This document shows, one piece after another, positions 49,809 through 58,378 of a stretch of DNA of 64,000 bases. The first letter of the stretch is position 1, and every line of letters begins with the position of its first letter. Origin of the DNA: Leifsonia sp. SCN 70-46 (GTDB lineage: Bacteria; Actinomycetota; Actinomycetes; Actinomycetales; Microbacteriaceae); contig MEFY01000002.1 in assembly GCA_001725325.1 (NCBI GenBank), forward strand, positions 62,001 through 126,000, in the 5' to 3' direction. The position numbers were made by a program, and so were the translations under genes. The notes under the pieces were generated by a model. It was given only the letters and a program-made list of their open reading frames with translations, was not told the DNA's origin and did no database searches.

Positions 49809-51629
49809 ATGAGCACCACAACGCCAGAGCGCCGCGGCCCCTTCAGCCGGCCCACGAAGGACGACGGCCCGCGCGCCACCTTCCGCCAGCTGCTGCCCTA
49901 CCTCGCGGAGCACCGCGGCGTGCTCGGGGTCGTCATCGCCCTGAGCATCGTCGGCGCCGGCGCATCCCTCGCCCAGCCGCTGCTCGTGAGCCAGGTCATC
50001 AGCGTCGTGCAGGCGGGCGACCCCCTCGGCTGGATCGTGTGGGCGCTCGTCGCCCTCGTCGTCGCGTCGGCGCTCATCAGCGGCTTCCAGCACTATCTGC
50101 TGCAGCGCACGGGCACGAGCGTCGTGCTCTCCGCGCGCCGCCAGCTGGTGCGCAGGATGCTCCGCCTCCCCATCAGCGAGTTCGACACGCGCCGTACCGG
50201 CGACCTCGTGTCGCGGGTCGGCTCAGACACGACGCTGCTCTACGCCGTCATCACCCAGGGCCTCGTCGACGCGATCGGCGGAGCCCTCGTCTTCGTCGGC
50301 GCGCTCATCGCCATGCTCGTGATCGACCCCGTCCTCCTCGGGCTCACCGTCGCGGTCATCGCGATCTCGGTCATCACGGTCGTCTCGCTCTCCGGCCGCA
50401 TCCGCGTCGCGAGCCGCAAGCAGCAGGAGAAGGTCGGCGACCTCGCCGCCGCGGTCGAGCGCTCGCTGAGCGCCATCCGCACCGTGCGCGCCTCGAACGC
50501 GACCGACCGCGAGATCGCCCTCGTCGAGAAGGATGCGGAGGGTGCGTGGACCCAGGGCATCGCCGTCGCGAAGATCTCGGCGCTCGTCGTGCCGATCGCG
50601 GGCATCGCGCTGCAGGTCTCCCTGCTCGTCGTGCTGGGCGTCGGCGGCTACCGGGTGGCGAGCGGCGCGATCACGATCGCGAGCCTCGTGTCGTTCATCC
50701 TGTTCCTCTTCATGATGATCATGCCGCTCGGCCAGGCGTTCGGCGCCCTCAACTCCGTGAACCAGGCGCTCGGCGCGCTCGGGCGCATCCAGGAGATCAT
50801 CGGGCTCAAGAGCGAGACCGAGCGCGACGCCGACATCATGCCCGTCGCGGCGGTCGAGACCGACGACGCCATCACGTTCGAGGACGTGCGGTTCACCTAC
50901 CCGTCGGAGGCCGTCGCGGTGCACGACGGCGACGACGAGCCGCACGACCTCACGGTGCTCCGCGGCGTCTCGTTCTCCGCCGAGCGCGGCAAGCGCACGG
51001 CCCTCGTCGGCCCGTCCGGTGCGGGCAAGAGCACGATCCTCGCGCTCATCGAGCGGTTCTACGACCCGACGGCAGGGGTCGTGCGGCTCGGCGGCGTCGA
51101 CATCCGCGGGCTCGACCGCACCGAGCTGCGCGCCCAGATCGGCTACGTCGAGCAGGATGCGCCCGTGCTCGCGGGCTCGATCCGCCAGAACCTGCTGCTC
51201 GGGGCCCCCGACGCGACAGACGAGGAGTGCCGCGCCGTGCTCGCGGCCGTCAACCTCACCGAGGTGCTCGAGCGCAGCGGCGCCGACCTCGACGCGCCCG
51301 TGGGCGAGGACGGCGTGATGCTCTCCGGCGGCGAGCGCCAGCGCCTCGCGATCGCACGCACGCTGCTCGCGGCACCCCCCATCCTGCTGCTCGACGAGTC
51401 GACGTCGTCGCTCGACGGGCTCAACGAGCAGATGCTGCGGGAGGCCATCGACGCCGTGGCCGAGAACCGCACGCTCATCGTCATCGCGCACCGCCTCTCT
51501 ACGGTCGTCGACTCCGACACCATCGTCGTGCTCGAGCACGGCCGCGTGATCGGCACGGGCACGCACTCCGAGCTCGTGAAGTCGACGCCGCTCTACCGCG
51601 ACCTCGCGAAGCACCAGCTGCTCGTCTGA
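49809..51629 (+). CDS. ABC exporter, fused permease-ATPase (multidrug/lipid type)
   Basis: A 606-residue half-transporter. Residues ~35-325 carry six transmembrane helices (type I exporter fold, LRLPISEFDTRRTGDLVSRVGSDTTLL in the coupling region). Residues ~350-606 are the ATPase: Walker A GPSGAGKST, Q-loop YVEQDAPVLAGSIRQNLLLGA, signature LSGGERQRLAIARTL, Walker B ILLLDESTSSLD, H-loop IAHRLSTV. It works as a homodimer exporting drugs or lipids. AAGGAA is seven bases before the ATG. It follows the HTH gene by 56 bases, probably in the same operon. Confidence 0.93.
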   Translation: MSTTTPERRGPFSRPTKDDGPRATFRQLLPYLAEHRGVLGVVIALSIVGAGASLAQPLLVSQVISVVQAGDPLGWIVWALVALVVASALISGFQHYLLQRTGTSVVLSARRQLVRRMLRLPISEFDTRRTGDLVSRVGSDTTLLYAVITQGLVDAIGGALVFVGALIAMLVIDPVLLGLTVAVIAISVITVVSLSGRIRVASRKQQEKVGDLAAAVERSLSAIRTVRASNATDREIALVEKDAEGAWTQGIAVAKISALVVPIAGIALQVSLLVVLGVGGYRVASGAITIASLVSFILFLFMMIMPLGQAFGALNSVNQALGALGRIQEIIGLKSETERDADIMPVAAVETDDAITFEDVRFTYPSEAVAVHDGDDEPHDLTVLRGVSFSAERGKRTALVGPSGAGKSTILALIERFYDPTAGVVRLGGVDIRGLDRTELRAQIGYVEQDAPVLAGSIRQNLLLGAPDATDEECRAVLAAVNLTEVLERSGADLDAPVGEDGVMLSGGERQRLAIARTLLAAPPILLLDESTSSLDGLNEQMLREAIDAVAENRTLIVIAHRLSTVVDSDTIVVLEHGRVIGTGTHSELVKSTPLYRDLAKHQLLV

Positions 51630-51783
51630 CCGGGCCCTCCCGGTGGCGCCCCGCGCGGACGCCGTTTGTTGCGGATGACGCTGTACACACAACGTCGCGC
51701 GCCACAGACGAGGTCCATGGCGGGGCGGGCCGCCGAAGGATGGGGGCTGCCGCGACATGACCGCGCGGCGGTACGGTGAGCGC

Positions 51784-52173
51784 ATGGAAGCCGGAACCAA
51801 GGACGACCCCTGGGAGCTCGTGACCGCACCGGGCAGCTCGAACTACACGATGTACCGCGACGGCGACGAGCTCGTGTGCCAGGTCGGGTCCACGACCCTC
51901 AAGTACCAGGTGCGCGCGATCGAGGATCTCGCCGCGTGGCTGCGCGAGCAGGGCGACTGGGTGCCGCTGGGCGCCGCCGACGAGAACAAGCCCGCGGCCG
52001 ACGGCACGGTCGAGGCGTGGGGGCGCAGCGAGTCCAACCCCGTGGGCGGCTGGTACGGCCTGCGCAAGGGCTACCGCGGGCGGTTCGGGATGTACCTACC
52101 GCCGCTGCTCGAGAAGCTCGGCGTCGTCGAGCTCACCCACGACGCCCGCAACAACAGCGTCCGCGCGATCTAG
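51784..52173 (+). CDS. Conserved actinobacterial protein of unknown function
   Basis: A 129-residue soluble protein: KDDPWELVTAPGSSNYTMYRDGDELVCQVGSTTLKYQVRAIEDLAAWLREQGDWVPLGAADE near the N-terminus and ESNPVGGWYGLRKGYRGRFGMYLPPLLEKLGVVELTHDARNNSVRAI at the C-terminus. The highly patterned WYGLRKGYRGRFGMYLPPLLE block suggests a real conserved family (I recall similar proteins annotated only as hypothetical). No catalytic motif is recognised. TACGGT is 6 bases before the ATG. The 154-base gap before it contains an imperfect inverted repeat only. Confidence 0.75.
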   Translation: MEAGTKDDPWELVTAPGSSNYTMYRDGDELVCQVGSTTLKYQVRAIEDLAAWLREQGDWVPLGAADENKPAADGTVEAWGRSESNPVGGWYGLRKGYRGRFGMYLPPLLEKLGVVELTHDARNNSVRAI

Positions 52174-52955
52174 ACGAGCGCGTACATCGCCACGGCCGCC
52201 GTGGCGGCGACGTTGAGCGAGTCGATGCCGTGCGCCATCGGGATCGTCACGACCGTGTCGGCGGCGGCGATCGCCTCGGGCGTGAGCCCCTCCCCCTCGG
52301 TGCCGAGCACGAGGGCCACCCGGTCCGGCGCGTCCGCGGCGAAGGCGCGCAGCGAAACGGCGCCGTCGGCGAGCGCGAGGGCCGCGAGGTGGAAGCCCGC
52401 GAGGTCGTCGCGCGCGGCATCCCACGAGCCGAGGCGGGTCCACGGCACCTGCAGCACGGTGCCCATCGAGACCCGGATGGCCCGCCGGTAGAACGGGTCG
52501 GAGCAGCGCTCCGTCACGAGCACGGCGTCCGCGCCGATCGCGGCGACGGAGCGGAATATCGCGCCGACGTTGGTGGGGTCGACGACGTTCTCGAGGATGA
52601 CGATGCGGCGGGCATCCTGCACGAGGTCGCGCACCGCGGGCAGGGGCGGGCGGTTCATCGAGCCGATGAGCCCGCGGTGCAGCTCGTAGCCGGTGAGCTC
52701 GGCGAGCAGCTCGCCCGGCCCGGAGAACACGGGGATGTCGGGCCCGACGAGCGCCTCGGCCTCCGCCGCCGTGCCGCCGAGCGCGAGCACCGAGCGCGGC
52801 ACGTGGCCCGCCGCGAGGGCGCGCGACAGCACGAGCGCGGACTCGGCGAGGTAGATGCCGTGCTCGGTGCCCTGGGCCTTCTTGAGCGCGACGTCGGTCT
52901 GGTGCGAGTAGTCGGAGAGGCGCGGGTCCGACAGCTCGGTGACGGGGATGATCAC
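52170..52955 (-). CDS. TrmH/SpoU-family RNA 2'-O-methyltransferase
   Basis: A 261-residue SPOUT methyltransferase. The N-terminal ~95 residues form the substrate-binding domain. The knotted catalytic domain has N-x-GAIFR in DPTNVGAIFRSVAAIGADAVL, VLGTEGEGL and IPMAHGIDSLNVAATAAVAMY, which make the AdoMet pocket. Target, probably 23S rRNA, unknown. The GTG at 52955 overlaps the stop of the preceding gene. It converges with the small protein at 51784, overlapping it by 4 bases. Confidence 0.92.
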   Translation of the reverse strand: MIIPVTELSDPRLSDYSHQTDVALKKAQGTEHGIYLAESALVLSRALAAGHVPRSVLALGGTAAEAEALVGPDIPVFSGPGELLAELTGYELHRGLIGSMNRPPLPAVRDLVQDARRIVILENVVDPTNVGAIFRSVAAIGADAVLVTERCSDPFYRRAIRVSMGTVLQVPWTRLGSWDAARDDLAGFHLAALALADGAVSLRAFAADAPDRVALVLGTEGEGLTPEAIAAADTVVTIPMAHGIDSLNVAATAAVAMYALV

Positions 52956-53443
52956 GTCGCCGCGGGAACCTGTCGCTCGTCGAACACGATGACGGTGCGG
53001 CCGTCGGGGCGCGTGCTCTCGACCGCCGTGTCGTGGCCGTCGGGGTCGCGCACGGGGCGCACCCAGTGGCCGTCGGAGCCCTGCGGCTCGTACGCGGAGG
53101 AGAGGTCGGCGACGGCGCCCGCGGGCAGCACGACCTCGGCGCGGAACTCGTGCAGCGTGCCGAGCTCCTGCGCGTAGCCGGAGACGACCTCGGTGCCGTC
53201 GGGGAGGTCGACGCCCGAGAGCTGCTCGACGCTCGCGAGCGAGAGCTCCGCGCAGGGCGCCCATGTGAGCCGGCACAGGCCGGCCTCGGTCTGCGAGAAC
53301 GAGCCGAGGAACAGGCTGCCGAGGCCCACGAGAAGCCCGATCACGACACCGATGCCGAGAAGCGAGAGGAGCAGCCGGGGGAGCTGCCCGCGGGTGCGCG
53401 TCTGCGCGACCTCTACGGGCTCCCCCAGCTGCTCGACGCTCAC
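52952..53443 (-). CDS. Single-pass membrane protein, hypothetical
   Basis: A 163-residue protein with a ~24-residue cytoplasmic N-terminus, one transmembrane helix (~25-47) and a ~115-residue extracytoplasmic domain with two Cys (GLCRLTWAPCAEL), possibly a disulfide. No recognised domain. The GTG start overlaps the aldehyde dehydrogenase stop (GTGA) and its own stop overlaps the methyltransferase start, so it lies within a three-gene chain. This may be co-transcription by packing rather than shared function. Confidence 0.7.
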   Translation of the reverse strand: MSVEQLGEPVEVAQTRTRGQLPRLLLSLLGIGVVIGLLVGLGSLFLGSFSQTEAGLCRLTWAPCAELSLASVEQLSGVDLPDGTEVVSGYAQELGTLHEFRAEVVLPAGAVADLSSAYEPQGSDGHWVRPVRDPDGHDTAVESTRPDGRTVIVFDERQVPAAT

Positions 53444-54912
53444 AGGCTCGGGTCCGGGATGAGGGTGTACTTGGTCGACAGGTACTCGTGGATGCCCTCG
53501 GCGCCGCCCTCGCGGCCGAGGCCCGACTGCTTGAGGCCGCCGAAGGGCGCGGCGGCGTTCGAGACGACCCCCACGTTGATGCCCATCATGCCGGTGTCGA
53601 TGGCGTCGATCATCCGGTGCGCGCGGGCGAGGTCGCGCGTGAACACGTAGCCGACGAGGCCGTACTCGGTGGAGTTCGCGAGGCGCACAGCCTCATTCTC
53701 CCCCGAGAACGTGACGATGCTGAGCACGGGCCCGAAGATCTCCTCGACGAGGATGTCGCTGCCCGCAGGCACGCCCGAGATGACGGTCGGCGCGTAGAAG
53801 GAGCCCTCGCCCTCGATGGCCTGGCCGCCCGTGAGCACGGTCGCCCCGCGGGAGACCGCGTCGGCCACGAGCTCGCCGACCTTCGCGACCGCCTTGTCGT
53901 CGATGAGCGGGCCGATGGTCACGCCCTCCTCGGTGCCGCGCCCGACCTTCATGGCGCGCACGCGGTCGGCGACGCGCGACGCGAACTCGTCGGCCACCGA
54001 CTCGTGCACGATGAAGCGGTTGGCCGCCGTGCAGGCCTGGCCGATGTTGCGGAACTTGGCGATCATGGCCCCGTCGACCGCCTTGTCGAGGTCGGCGTCG
54101 TCGAAGACGACGAAGGGCGCGTTGCCGCCGAGCTCCATCGACGTGCGCAGCACGCCGTCGGCGGCCTGCTTGAGCAGCGCGACGCCCACGGGCGTCGAGC
54201 CCGTGAAGCTGAGCTTGCGCAGACGGTCGTCGGTGAGGATGGGCTCAGACACCTGTGCGGACGACGTGCTCGTGAGCACGTTGACGACGCCCTTGGGCAG
54301 CCCGGCCTCCTCGAGCAGGGCGACGAGGTGGAGGGTCGTGAGCGGCGTGAGGGCCGCGGGCTTGATGATGACCGTGCATCCCGCGGCGAGCGCGGGGGCG
54401 ATCTTGCGCGTGGCCATCGCGAGCGGGAAGTTCCACGGCGTGACGAGGTAGCACGGGCCGACGGGGCGCTGGGTCACGATCATCCTGCCCGTGCCCTCGG
54501 GGTTGGTGCCGTACCGGCCGGAGATGCGCACCGCCTCCTCGCTGAACCAGCGCAGGAACTCGCCGCCGTAGGTGACCTCGCCCCGCGCCTCGGCGAGGGG
54601 CTTGCCCATCTCGAGCGTCATGAGCAGGGCGAACTCGTCCGCGCGCTCCTGCAGCAGGTCGAACGTGCGGCGCAGGATCTCGCCGCGCACGCGCGGGGCG
54701 GTCGCGGCCCACGAGTCCTGGGCGGCGGCCGCCGCGTCCATGGCGGCACGCGCATCGGCCGCCGTCGCGTCGGCTATCGACTTGATGACCTTGCCCGTGG
54801 CGGGGTCGAGCACGTCGAACGTCCGGCCGGACTCGGACTTCACCCACTCCCCCGCGATGAACAGGCCGCCGTTGACGCGCGCGAGAAGGTCGGTTTCGGT
54901 GGACGTGGACAT
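53440..54912 (-). CDS. NAD(P)-dependent aldehyde dehydrogenase, succinate-semialdehyde type
   Basis: A 490-residue aldehyde dehydrogenase. The cofactor region has VTPWNFPLAMATRKIAPALAAGCTVIIKPA and SFTGSTPVGVALLKQA; the general base Glu is in MELGGNAPFVVFDDADLD and the catalytic Cys in RNIGQACTAANRFIV. It is closest to GabD-type enzymes (SSADH), but aldehyde specificity cannot be fixed by eye. The ATG at 54912 has AAGGAG seven bases upstream. It is divergent from the AraC-type regulator and shares a 91-base control region containing an inverted repeat. A Zn alcohol dehydrogenase nearby could supply its substrate. Confidence 0.94.
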   Translation of the reverse strand: MSTSTETDLLARVNGGLFIAGEWVKSESGRTFDVLDPATGKVIKSIADATAADARAAMDAAAAAQDSWAATAPRVRGEILRRTFDLLQERADEFALLMTLEMGKPLAEARGEVTYGGEFLRWFSEEAVRISGRYGTNPEGTGRMIVTQRPVGPCYLVTPWNFPLAMATRKIAPALAAGCTVIIKPAALTPLTTLHLVALLEEAGLPKGVVNVLTSTSSAQVSEPILTDDRLRKLSFTGSTPVGVALLKQAADGVLRTSMELGGNAPFVVFDDADLDKAVDGAMIAKFRNIGQACTAANRFIVHESVADEFASRVADRVRAMKVGRGTEEGVTIGPLIDDKAVAKVGELVADAVSRGATVLTGGQAIEGEGSFYAPTVISGVPAGSDILVEEIFGPVLSIVTFSGENEAVRLANSTEYGLVGYVFTRDLARAHRMIDAIDTGMMGINVGVVSNAAAPFGGLKQSGLGREGGAEGIHEYLSTKYTLIPDPSL

Positions 54913-54927
54913 GCCTGTCTCCTTGTG

Positions 54928-54959
54928 CTGTGGGTCAACGCCCGTGGATACTCCCACAG
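54928..54959. promoter_or_regulatory. Inverted repeat in the ALDH/AraC divergent control region
   Basis: CTGTGGG (54928-54934) and CCCACAG (54953-54959) form a perfect 7-bp inverted repeat with an 18-base spacer, upstream of a TATGAT -10-like element (54970-54975) of the regulator gene. Confidence 0.45.
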
Positions 54960-55003
54960 AGGCTCCTGCTATGATCCCAAATCATCACAAGGAGGTGTTG
55001 TCC

Positions 55004-55945
55004 GTGAGCGCCGGTTCCCTGTCCATAGCGCAGAATTTCAGCCAGTTCCGCACCGCGGTCTCCGAGTCCTTCGTGCCGTTGCAGGTGACGAGCGACCGCC
55101 CGCAGCCGTTCTTCGGCCGCATCCGCTCGGCCACCGCCGACGAGGTGCACGTCACCGAGGTGAGCGCGAGCCGGCACACCGTCGAGCGCACGCCCGAGCT
55201 CATCGCTCGCGGCGACCGCAAGTACTTCAAGCTCAGCCTCATGCTCGCGGGCAACGGCCTGCTCGTGCAGGACAACCGCGAGGCGGTGCTCCAGCCCGGC
55301 GACCTCGCCATCTACGACACGAACCGCCCGTACTCGCTCGTCTTCGACGACGACTTCCGCAACCTCGTCATCATGTTCCCGCAGCACATGGTCGACCTCC
55401 CCGTCGACGCGATAGCGCAGCTCACCGCCGTGCGCCTCTCCGGCAAGGAGGAGGGCCTCACGGGCATGATCGTGCCGTTCCTCGCGCAGATGGGCAACAA
55501 CCTCGACCACGTCTCCGGCGCCGCGGGCGTGCGCCTCACGCGCAGCGCCGTCGACCTCGTGACGACCGTGCTCGCGCACCAGCTCGACCTCGACCACGGC
55601 ACGGGCAGCGGCCACCGCGCCCTCGCCCAGCGCATCCGCCAGTACATCGACACCAACCTCGCGTCGGTCGACCTCGGCCCCACGCAGATCGCGGCCGCGC
55701 ACTTCATCTCGACGCGGCACCTGCACAGCGTCTTCCACGAGCAGGGCACGACCGTCTCGTCGTGGATCCGCGAGCGCCGTCTCGAGCGCTGCCGCCGCGA
55801 CCTGCTCGACGTGCTGCTCGCCGACCGCCCCGTCGCCGCGATCGCCGCGCGCTGGGGTTTCGTCGACGCCGCGCACTTCAGCCGCGTCTTCCGCGCCGCC
55901 TACGGAATCTCCCCGAGCGAGCTGAGGTCGCGCCGGGCGAGTTGA
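55004..55945 (+). CDS. AraC-family transcriptional regulator
   Basis: A 313-residue regulator. The N-terminal ~180 residues are a cupin-like AraC_binding_2 domain (ARGDRKYFKLSLMLAGNGLLVQDNREAVLQPGDLAIYDTNRPYSLVF), as in XylS/NtrR-type proteins. The C-terminal ~100 residues carry two helix-turn-helices: LGPTQIAAAHFISTRHLHSVFHEQG and PVAAIAARWGFVDAAHFSRVFRAAYGISPSELR. The GTG at 55004 has GGAGG eight bases upstream. Position between the aldehyde dehydrogenase and the alcohol dehydrogenase/importer genes, plus an AraC-style direct repeat at 59239, suggests it activates the island in response to a small-molecule substrate. Confidence 0.93.
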   Translation: MSAGSLSIAQNFSQFRTAVSESFVPLQVTSDRPQPFFGRIRSATADEVHVTEVSASRHTVERTPELIARGDRKYFKLSLMLAGNGLLVQDNREAVLQPGDLAIYDTNRPYSLVFDDDFRNLVIMFPQHMVDLPVDAIAQLTAVRLSGKEEGLTGMIVPFLAQMGNNLDHVSGAAGVRLTRSAVDLVTTVLAHQLDLDHGTGSGHRALAQRIRQYIDTNLASVDLGPTQIAAAHFISTRHLHSVFHEQGTTVSSWIRERRLERCRRDLLDVLLADRPVAAIAARWGFVDAAHFSRVFRAAYGISPSELRSRRAS

Positions 55946-56005
55946 CGTTCCCCGAACATCGGTTGACGGAGGGCGAACGAAGCCACCGGCATCCTTGAGC
56001 CGGGG

Positions 56006-57160
56006 ATGCCCGTCGCGAACGATGGGCCCATGCCCTCCGCCGCGCTGCCCACCTCCAGCCGGCAGGTGCTGTTCTCCGCCCCCGACGTCATCGAGCAGAC
56101 GGTGACCGCCATCCCGGAGCCGGGTCCGCACGACGCCCTCGTGCGCGTCGCCCTCGTGGGCATCTGCGCCACCGACCTCCACCTCCTCGCCGGCCACATC
56201 GGCGACCCGTTCCCGCTCGTGCCCGGTCACGAGTTCGTGGGCGAGATCGCGGCGATCGGCGCCGAGGCCGCCGCCGCCAGGGGCCTCGCGGTGGGCGACC
56301 ACGTGGCCGTCGAGATGCTGCTGCCCTGCCGGTCGTGCGCGCGCTGCCGCGAGGGCAGGTACAACCTGTGCGAGGCCGACGACATGGCGCTCGGCCTGCC
56401 GCGCGGGCGCCAGTACGGCGTCAACATCCCGCGCACCGTCGAGCCCGGCCTCTGGGGCGGGTACTCCGAGTTCCTGCACGTGCCCGCCGAGGCCGTGACC
56501 CACCGGCTCCCCGCGTCGATGCCCTGGACGCGCGCCGTGCTCGTCGAGCCGCTCGCCGTCGCGGGCCGCGCCGTCGCGCGCGGTCGGGTCGCCCCGGGCG
56601 ACACCGTCGTCGTGATCGGACCGGGCCCCGTCGGCATCCTCACCGCGGCCGCCGCCCGTGCCGCGGGGGCCGCGAAGGTCGTCGTCGTGGGCACGCGCGA
56701 CTCGCGGCTGGCCCTCTCGCGCGCGTTCGGCGCCGACGCGACCCTCAACTCCCGCGACCGCGACCCCGTCGTCGGCGTCCGCGAGCTGCTCGGTGGACAG
56801 CTCGCGGATGTCGTCGTCGAGGTCGCGGGCGTCCCCGCTGCGCAGCAGCAGGCCGTGTCGCTCGTGCGCCGGGGCGGGCGCGTCGTGCTCGCGGGCGCGT
56901 GCGGCGCGCACGCCGTCGTGTCTTTCCTCGCAGACGAGGACCTGCTCACGCGCGAGATCGACATCCTGCCCTCGTTCCTCTCGGCCGGCGGCTTCGAGCC
57001 CGCGGTCGCGATGCTCGAGCGCCATGACTTCCCGTACGAGCAGCTCGTCACGCACAGCTTCGCCCTCGACGACGTCGCCCTCGCCTACGACCTCATCCGG
57101 TCGCGCACGGAGGACGTCGTCAAGGCCGTGCTCGACCCGAGCTCAGAGTCAACACGTTGA
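56006..57160 (+). CDS. Zinc-dependent alcohol dehydrogenase (MDR family)
   Basis: A 384-residue medium-chain dehydrogenase. Catalytic zinc ligands are the Cys of GICATDLHLLAG, the His-Glu of PGHEFVGEI and a later Glu in VEPLAVAGR. Structural-zinc Cys residues are in LPCRSCARCREGRYNLC. The Rossmann motif is VVVIGPGPVGILTAAAARAAGA. It is nearest to threonine/sorbitol/glucose dehydrogenase-like enzymes; substrate unknown. The ATG at 56006 lacks a good ribosome site; an in-frame ATG at 56030 is possible. Probably co-transcribed with the MoaF-, SnoaL- and AKR-like genes (gaps of 11, 16 and -1 bases). Confidence 0.9.
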   Translation: MPVANDGPMPSAALPTSSRQVLFSAPDVIEQTVTAIPEPGPHDALVRVALVGICATDLHLLAGHIGDPFPLVPGHEFVGEIAAIGAEAAAARGLAVGDHVAVEMLLPCRSCARCREGRYNLCEADDMALGLPRGRQYGVNIPRTVEPGLWGGYSEFLHVPAEAVTHRLPASMPWTRAVLVEPLAVAGRAVARGRVAPGDTVVVIGPGPVGILTAAAARAAGAAKVVVVGTRDSRLALSRAFGADATLNSRDRDPVVGVRELLGGQLADVVVEVAGVPAAQQQAVSLVRRGGRVVLAGACGAHAVVSFLADEDLLTREIDILPSFLSAGGFEPAVAMLERHDFPYEQLVTHSFALDDVALAYDLIRSRTEDVVKAVLDPSSESTR

Positions 57161-57171
57161 GAGGAAACACC

Positions 57172-57966
57172 ATGACCGACGACCGTCCCGACCCCGACGA
57201 GTGGCGCACGTACGACCAGTTCGCCGCGGGCATCGACACGTTCCGCCTGCCGAGCGTCGACCTCGCCGAGACCTCGCTCGAGGTGACCCTCTCCGACGGG
57301 TCGGTGCTGTCGCTCGCCTTCGGGCACGACTCGGTGGAGTGGACGGCCACGGGCGTCCTCGCGACCGCGGCGCCCGTGCGCGACCCGTATGACGCCGTGC
57401 GCGTGCGCGACGGGGTCGTGTTCGTGAACATCCCGTTCGCGAGCCGCGAGCGCGAGGCGCTCACCCTCGTGCACTCGACCGAGACGCACCGCGCGGCGGT
57501 CGTGCACTCCGTCATCGGCGACGAGGATGTCGAGGGCACCCCCCGCGTGCGCCAGCAGTTCTGGTCCGGCACGACCGAGGGGCCCGTGTCGGGCGTCGAG
57601 CCCGGCCCGTCCCGCGACCTCATCGGCAAGCGGAACCTCTACCGCTACAGCCCCGAGCACCTCTACGAGCACGTCTACGTCTCGTCGGAGCGCTACGCGT
57701 GGCAGTGCCTCGAAGGCGTGCAGCGCGGCCACGGCGACATGGACCTCTCCACGGTGTGGAAGTTCGACGACGGCCTCTACCTCTTCTGCTTCCGCGAGTT
57801 CCGCATCGCCGTCGCGAGCGTGTGGCTGCACGACCTCGGCTACCAGCTCATGACGACGGGCGTCTTCCTCGGCCTCAACGGCGACGGCGACTCCGAGCAC
57901 TCGCGCGGAGGCGGCCACATCTACCCCCTCGGCTCCGTGTCGTATCCCGACGCCCAGCCCGTCTGA
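57172..57966 (+). CDS. MoaF-like protein (MoaF N- and C-terminal domains)
   Basis: A 264-residue cytoplasmic protein. The N-terminal half (VTLSDGSVLSLAFGHDSVEWT; DAVRVRDGVVFVNIPF) and C-terminal half (NLYRYSPEHLYEHVYVSSERYAWQCLEGVQRGHGDMDLSTVWKFDDGLYLFCFREFRIAVASVWLHDL) correspond to the two lipocalin-like domains of the MoaF family. MoaF was named for linkage to molybdopterin genes in enterobacteria, but its activity is unproven. No molybdenum cofactor gene or molybdoenzyme is in this window, so a small-ligand-binding or isomerase role in catabolism is more likely here. GAGAGGA precedes the ATG. Confidence 0.82.
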   Translation: MTDDRPDPDEWRTYDQFAAGIDTFRLPSVDLAETSLEVTLSDGSVLSLAFGHDSVEWTATGVLATAAPVRDPYDAVRVRDGVVFVNIPFASREREALTLVHSTETHRAAVVHSVIGDEDVEGTPRVRQQFWSGTTEGPVSGVEPGPSRDLIGKRNLYRYSPEHLYEHVYVSSERYAWQCLEGVQRGHGDMDLSTVWKFDDGLYLFCFREFRIAVASVWLHDLGYQLMTTGVFLGLNGDGDSEHSRGGGHIYPLGSVSYPDAQPV

Positions 57967-57982
57967 CCTCCAGGAGAGAACC

Positions 57983-58378
57983 ATGAGCACCAACCTCGAC
58001 ATCATCCGCGCCCACTACGCGGCGAGCGACGCCGGCGACCTCGAGGGCATGCTCGCCCCGCTCGCCGACGACGCGCGCTGGACCGAGATGGAGGGCTTCC
58101 CGTGCGCGGGCACCTACGTGGGCCCCGACGCCGTGCGCGAGAACGTGTTCGCGCGCATCGCCGCGGAGTGGACGACCTACACGGCGACGATCACCGAGCT
58201 CGTCGACGGCGGCGACGTCATCATCGGCCTCGGCACGTACGCGGGCACGCACCGCGCGACGGGCGAGAGCTTCAGCGCCCGCGTCGCGCACGTGTGGCGC
58301 CTCGCGGGCGGCAAGGTCGTCGCGTTCGAGCAGTTCACCGACACGCTGCTCGTCGCCAGGGCCACGCACTCGTTCTAG
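57983..58378 (+). CDS. SnoaL-like (NTF2-fold) protein
   Basis: A 131-residue cone-shaped alpha+beta-barrel protein: IIRAHYAASDAGDLEGMLAPLADDARWTEMEGFPCAGTYVGPDAVRENVF and HVWRLAGGKVVAFEQFTDTLLV are characteristic of SnoaL/ketosteroid-isomerase-like folds. Such proteins act as isomerases, cyclases or hydratases, or bind small ligands. The pocket includes several acidic residues (D, E, E), but no activity can be named. AGGAGAG lies nine bases before the ATG. Its stop overlaps the AKR-like start by one base. Confidence 0.85.
   Translation: MSTNLDIIRAHYAASDAGDLEGMLAPLADDARWTEMEGFPCAGTYVGPDAVRENVFARIAAEWTTYTATITELVDGGDVIIGLGTYAGTHRATGESFSARVAHVWRLAGGKVVAFEQFTDTLLVARATHSF

Noticed and set aside
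51640-51700. Another long palindrome between the ABC exporter and the small conserved gene
   Set aside because: The arms (CGCGCG-G-ACG with CGTCGCGCG) are short and need a bulge across a spacer of about 30 bases, too weak to group with palindromes A-D.
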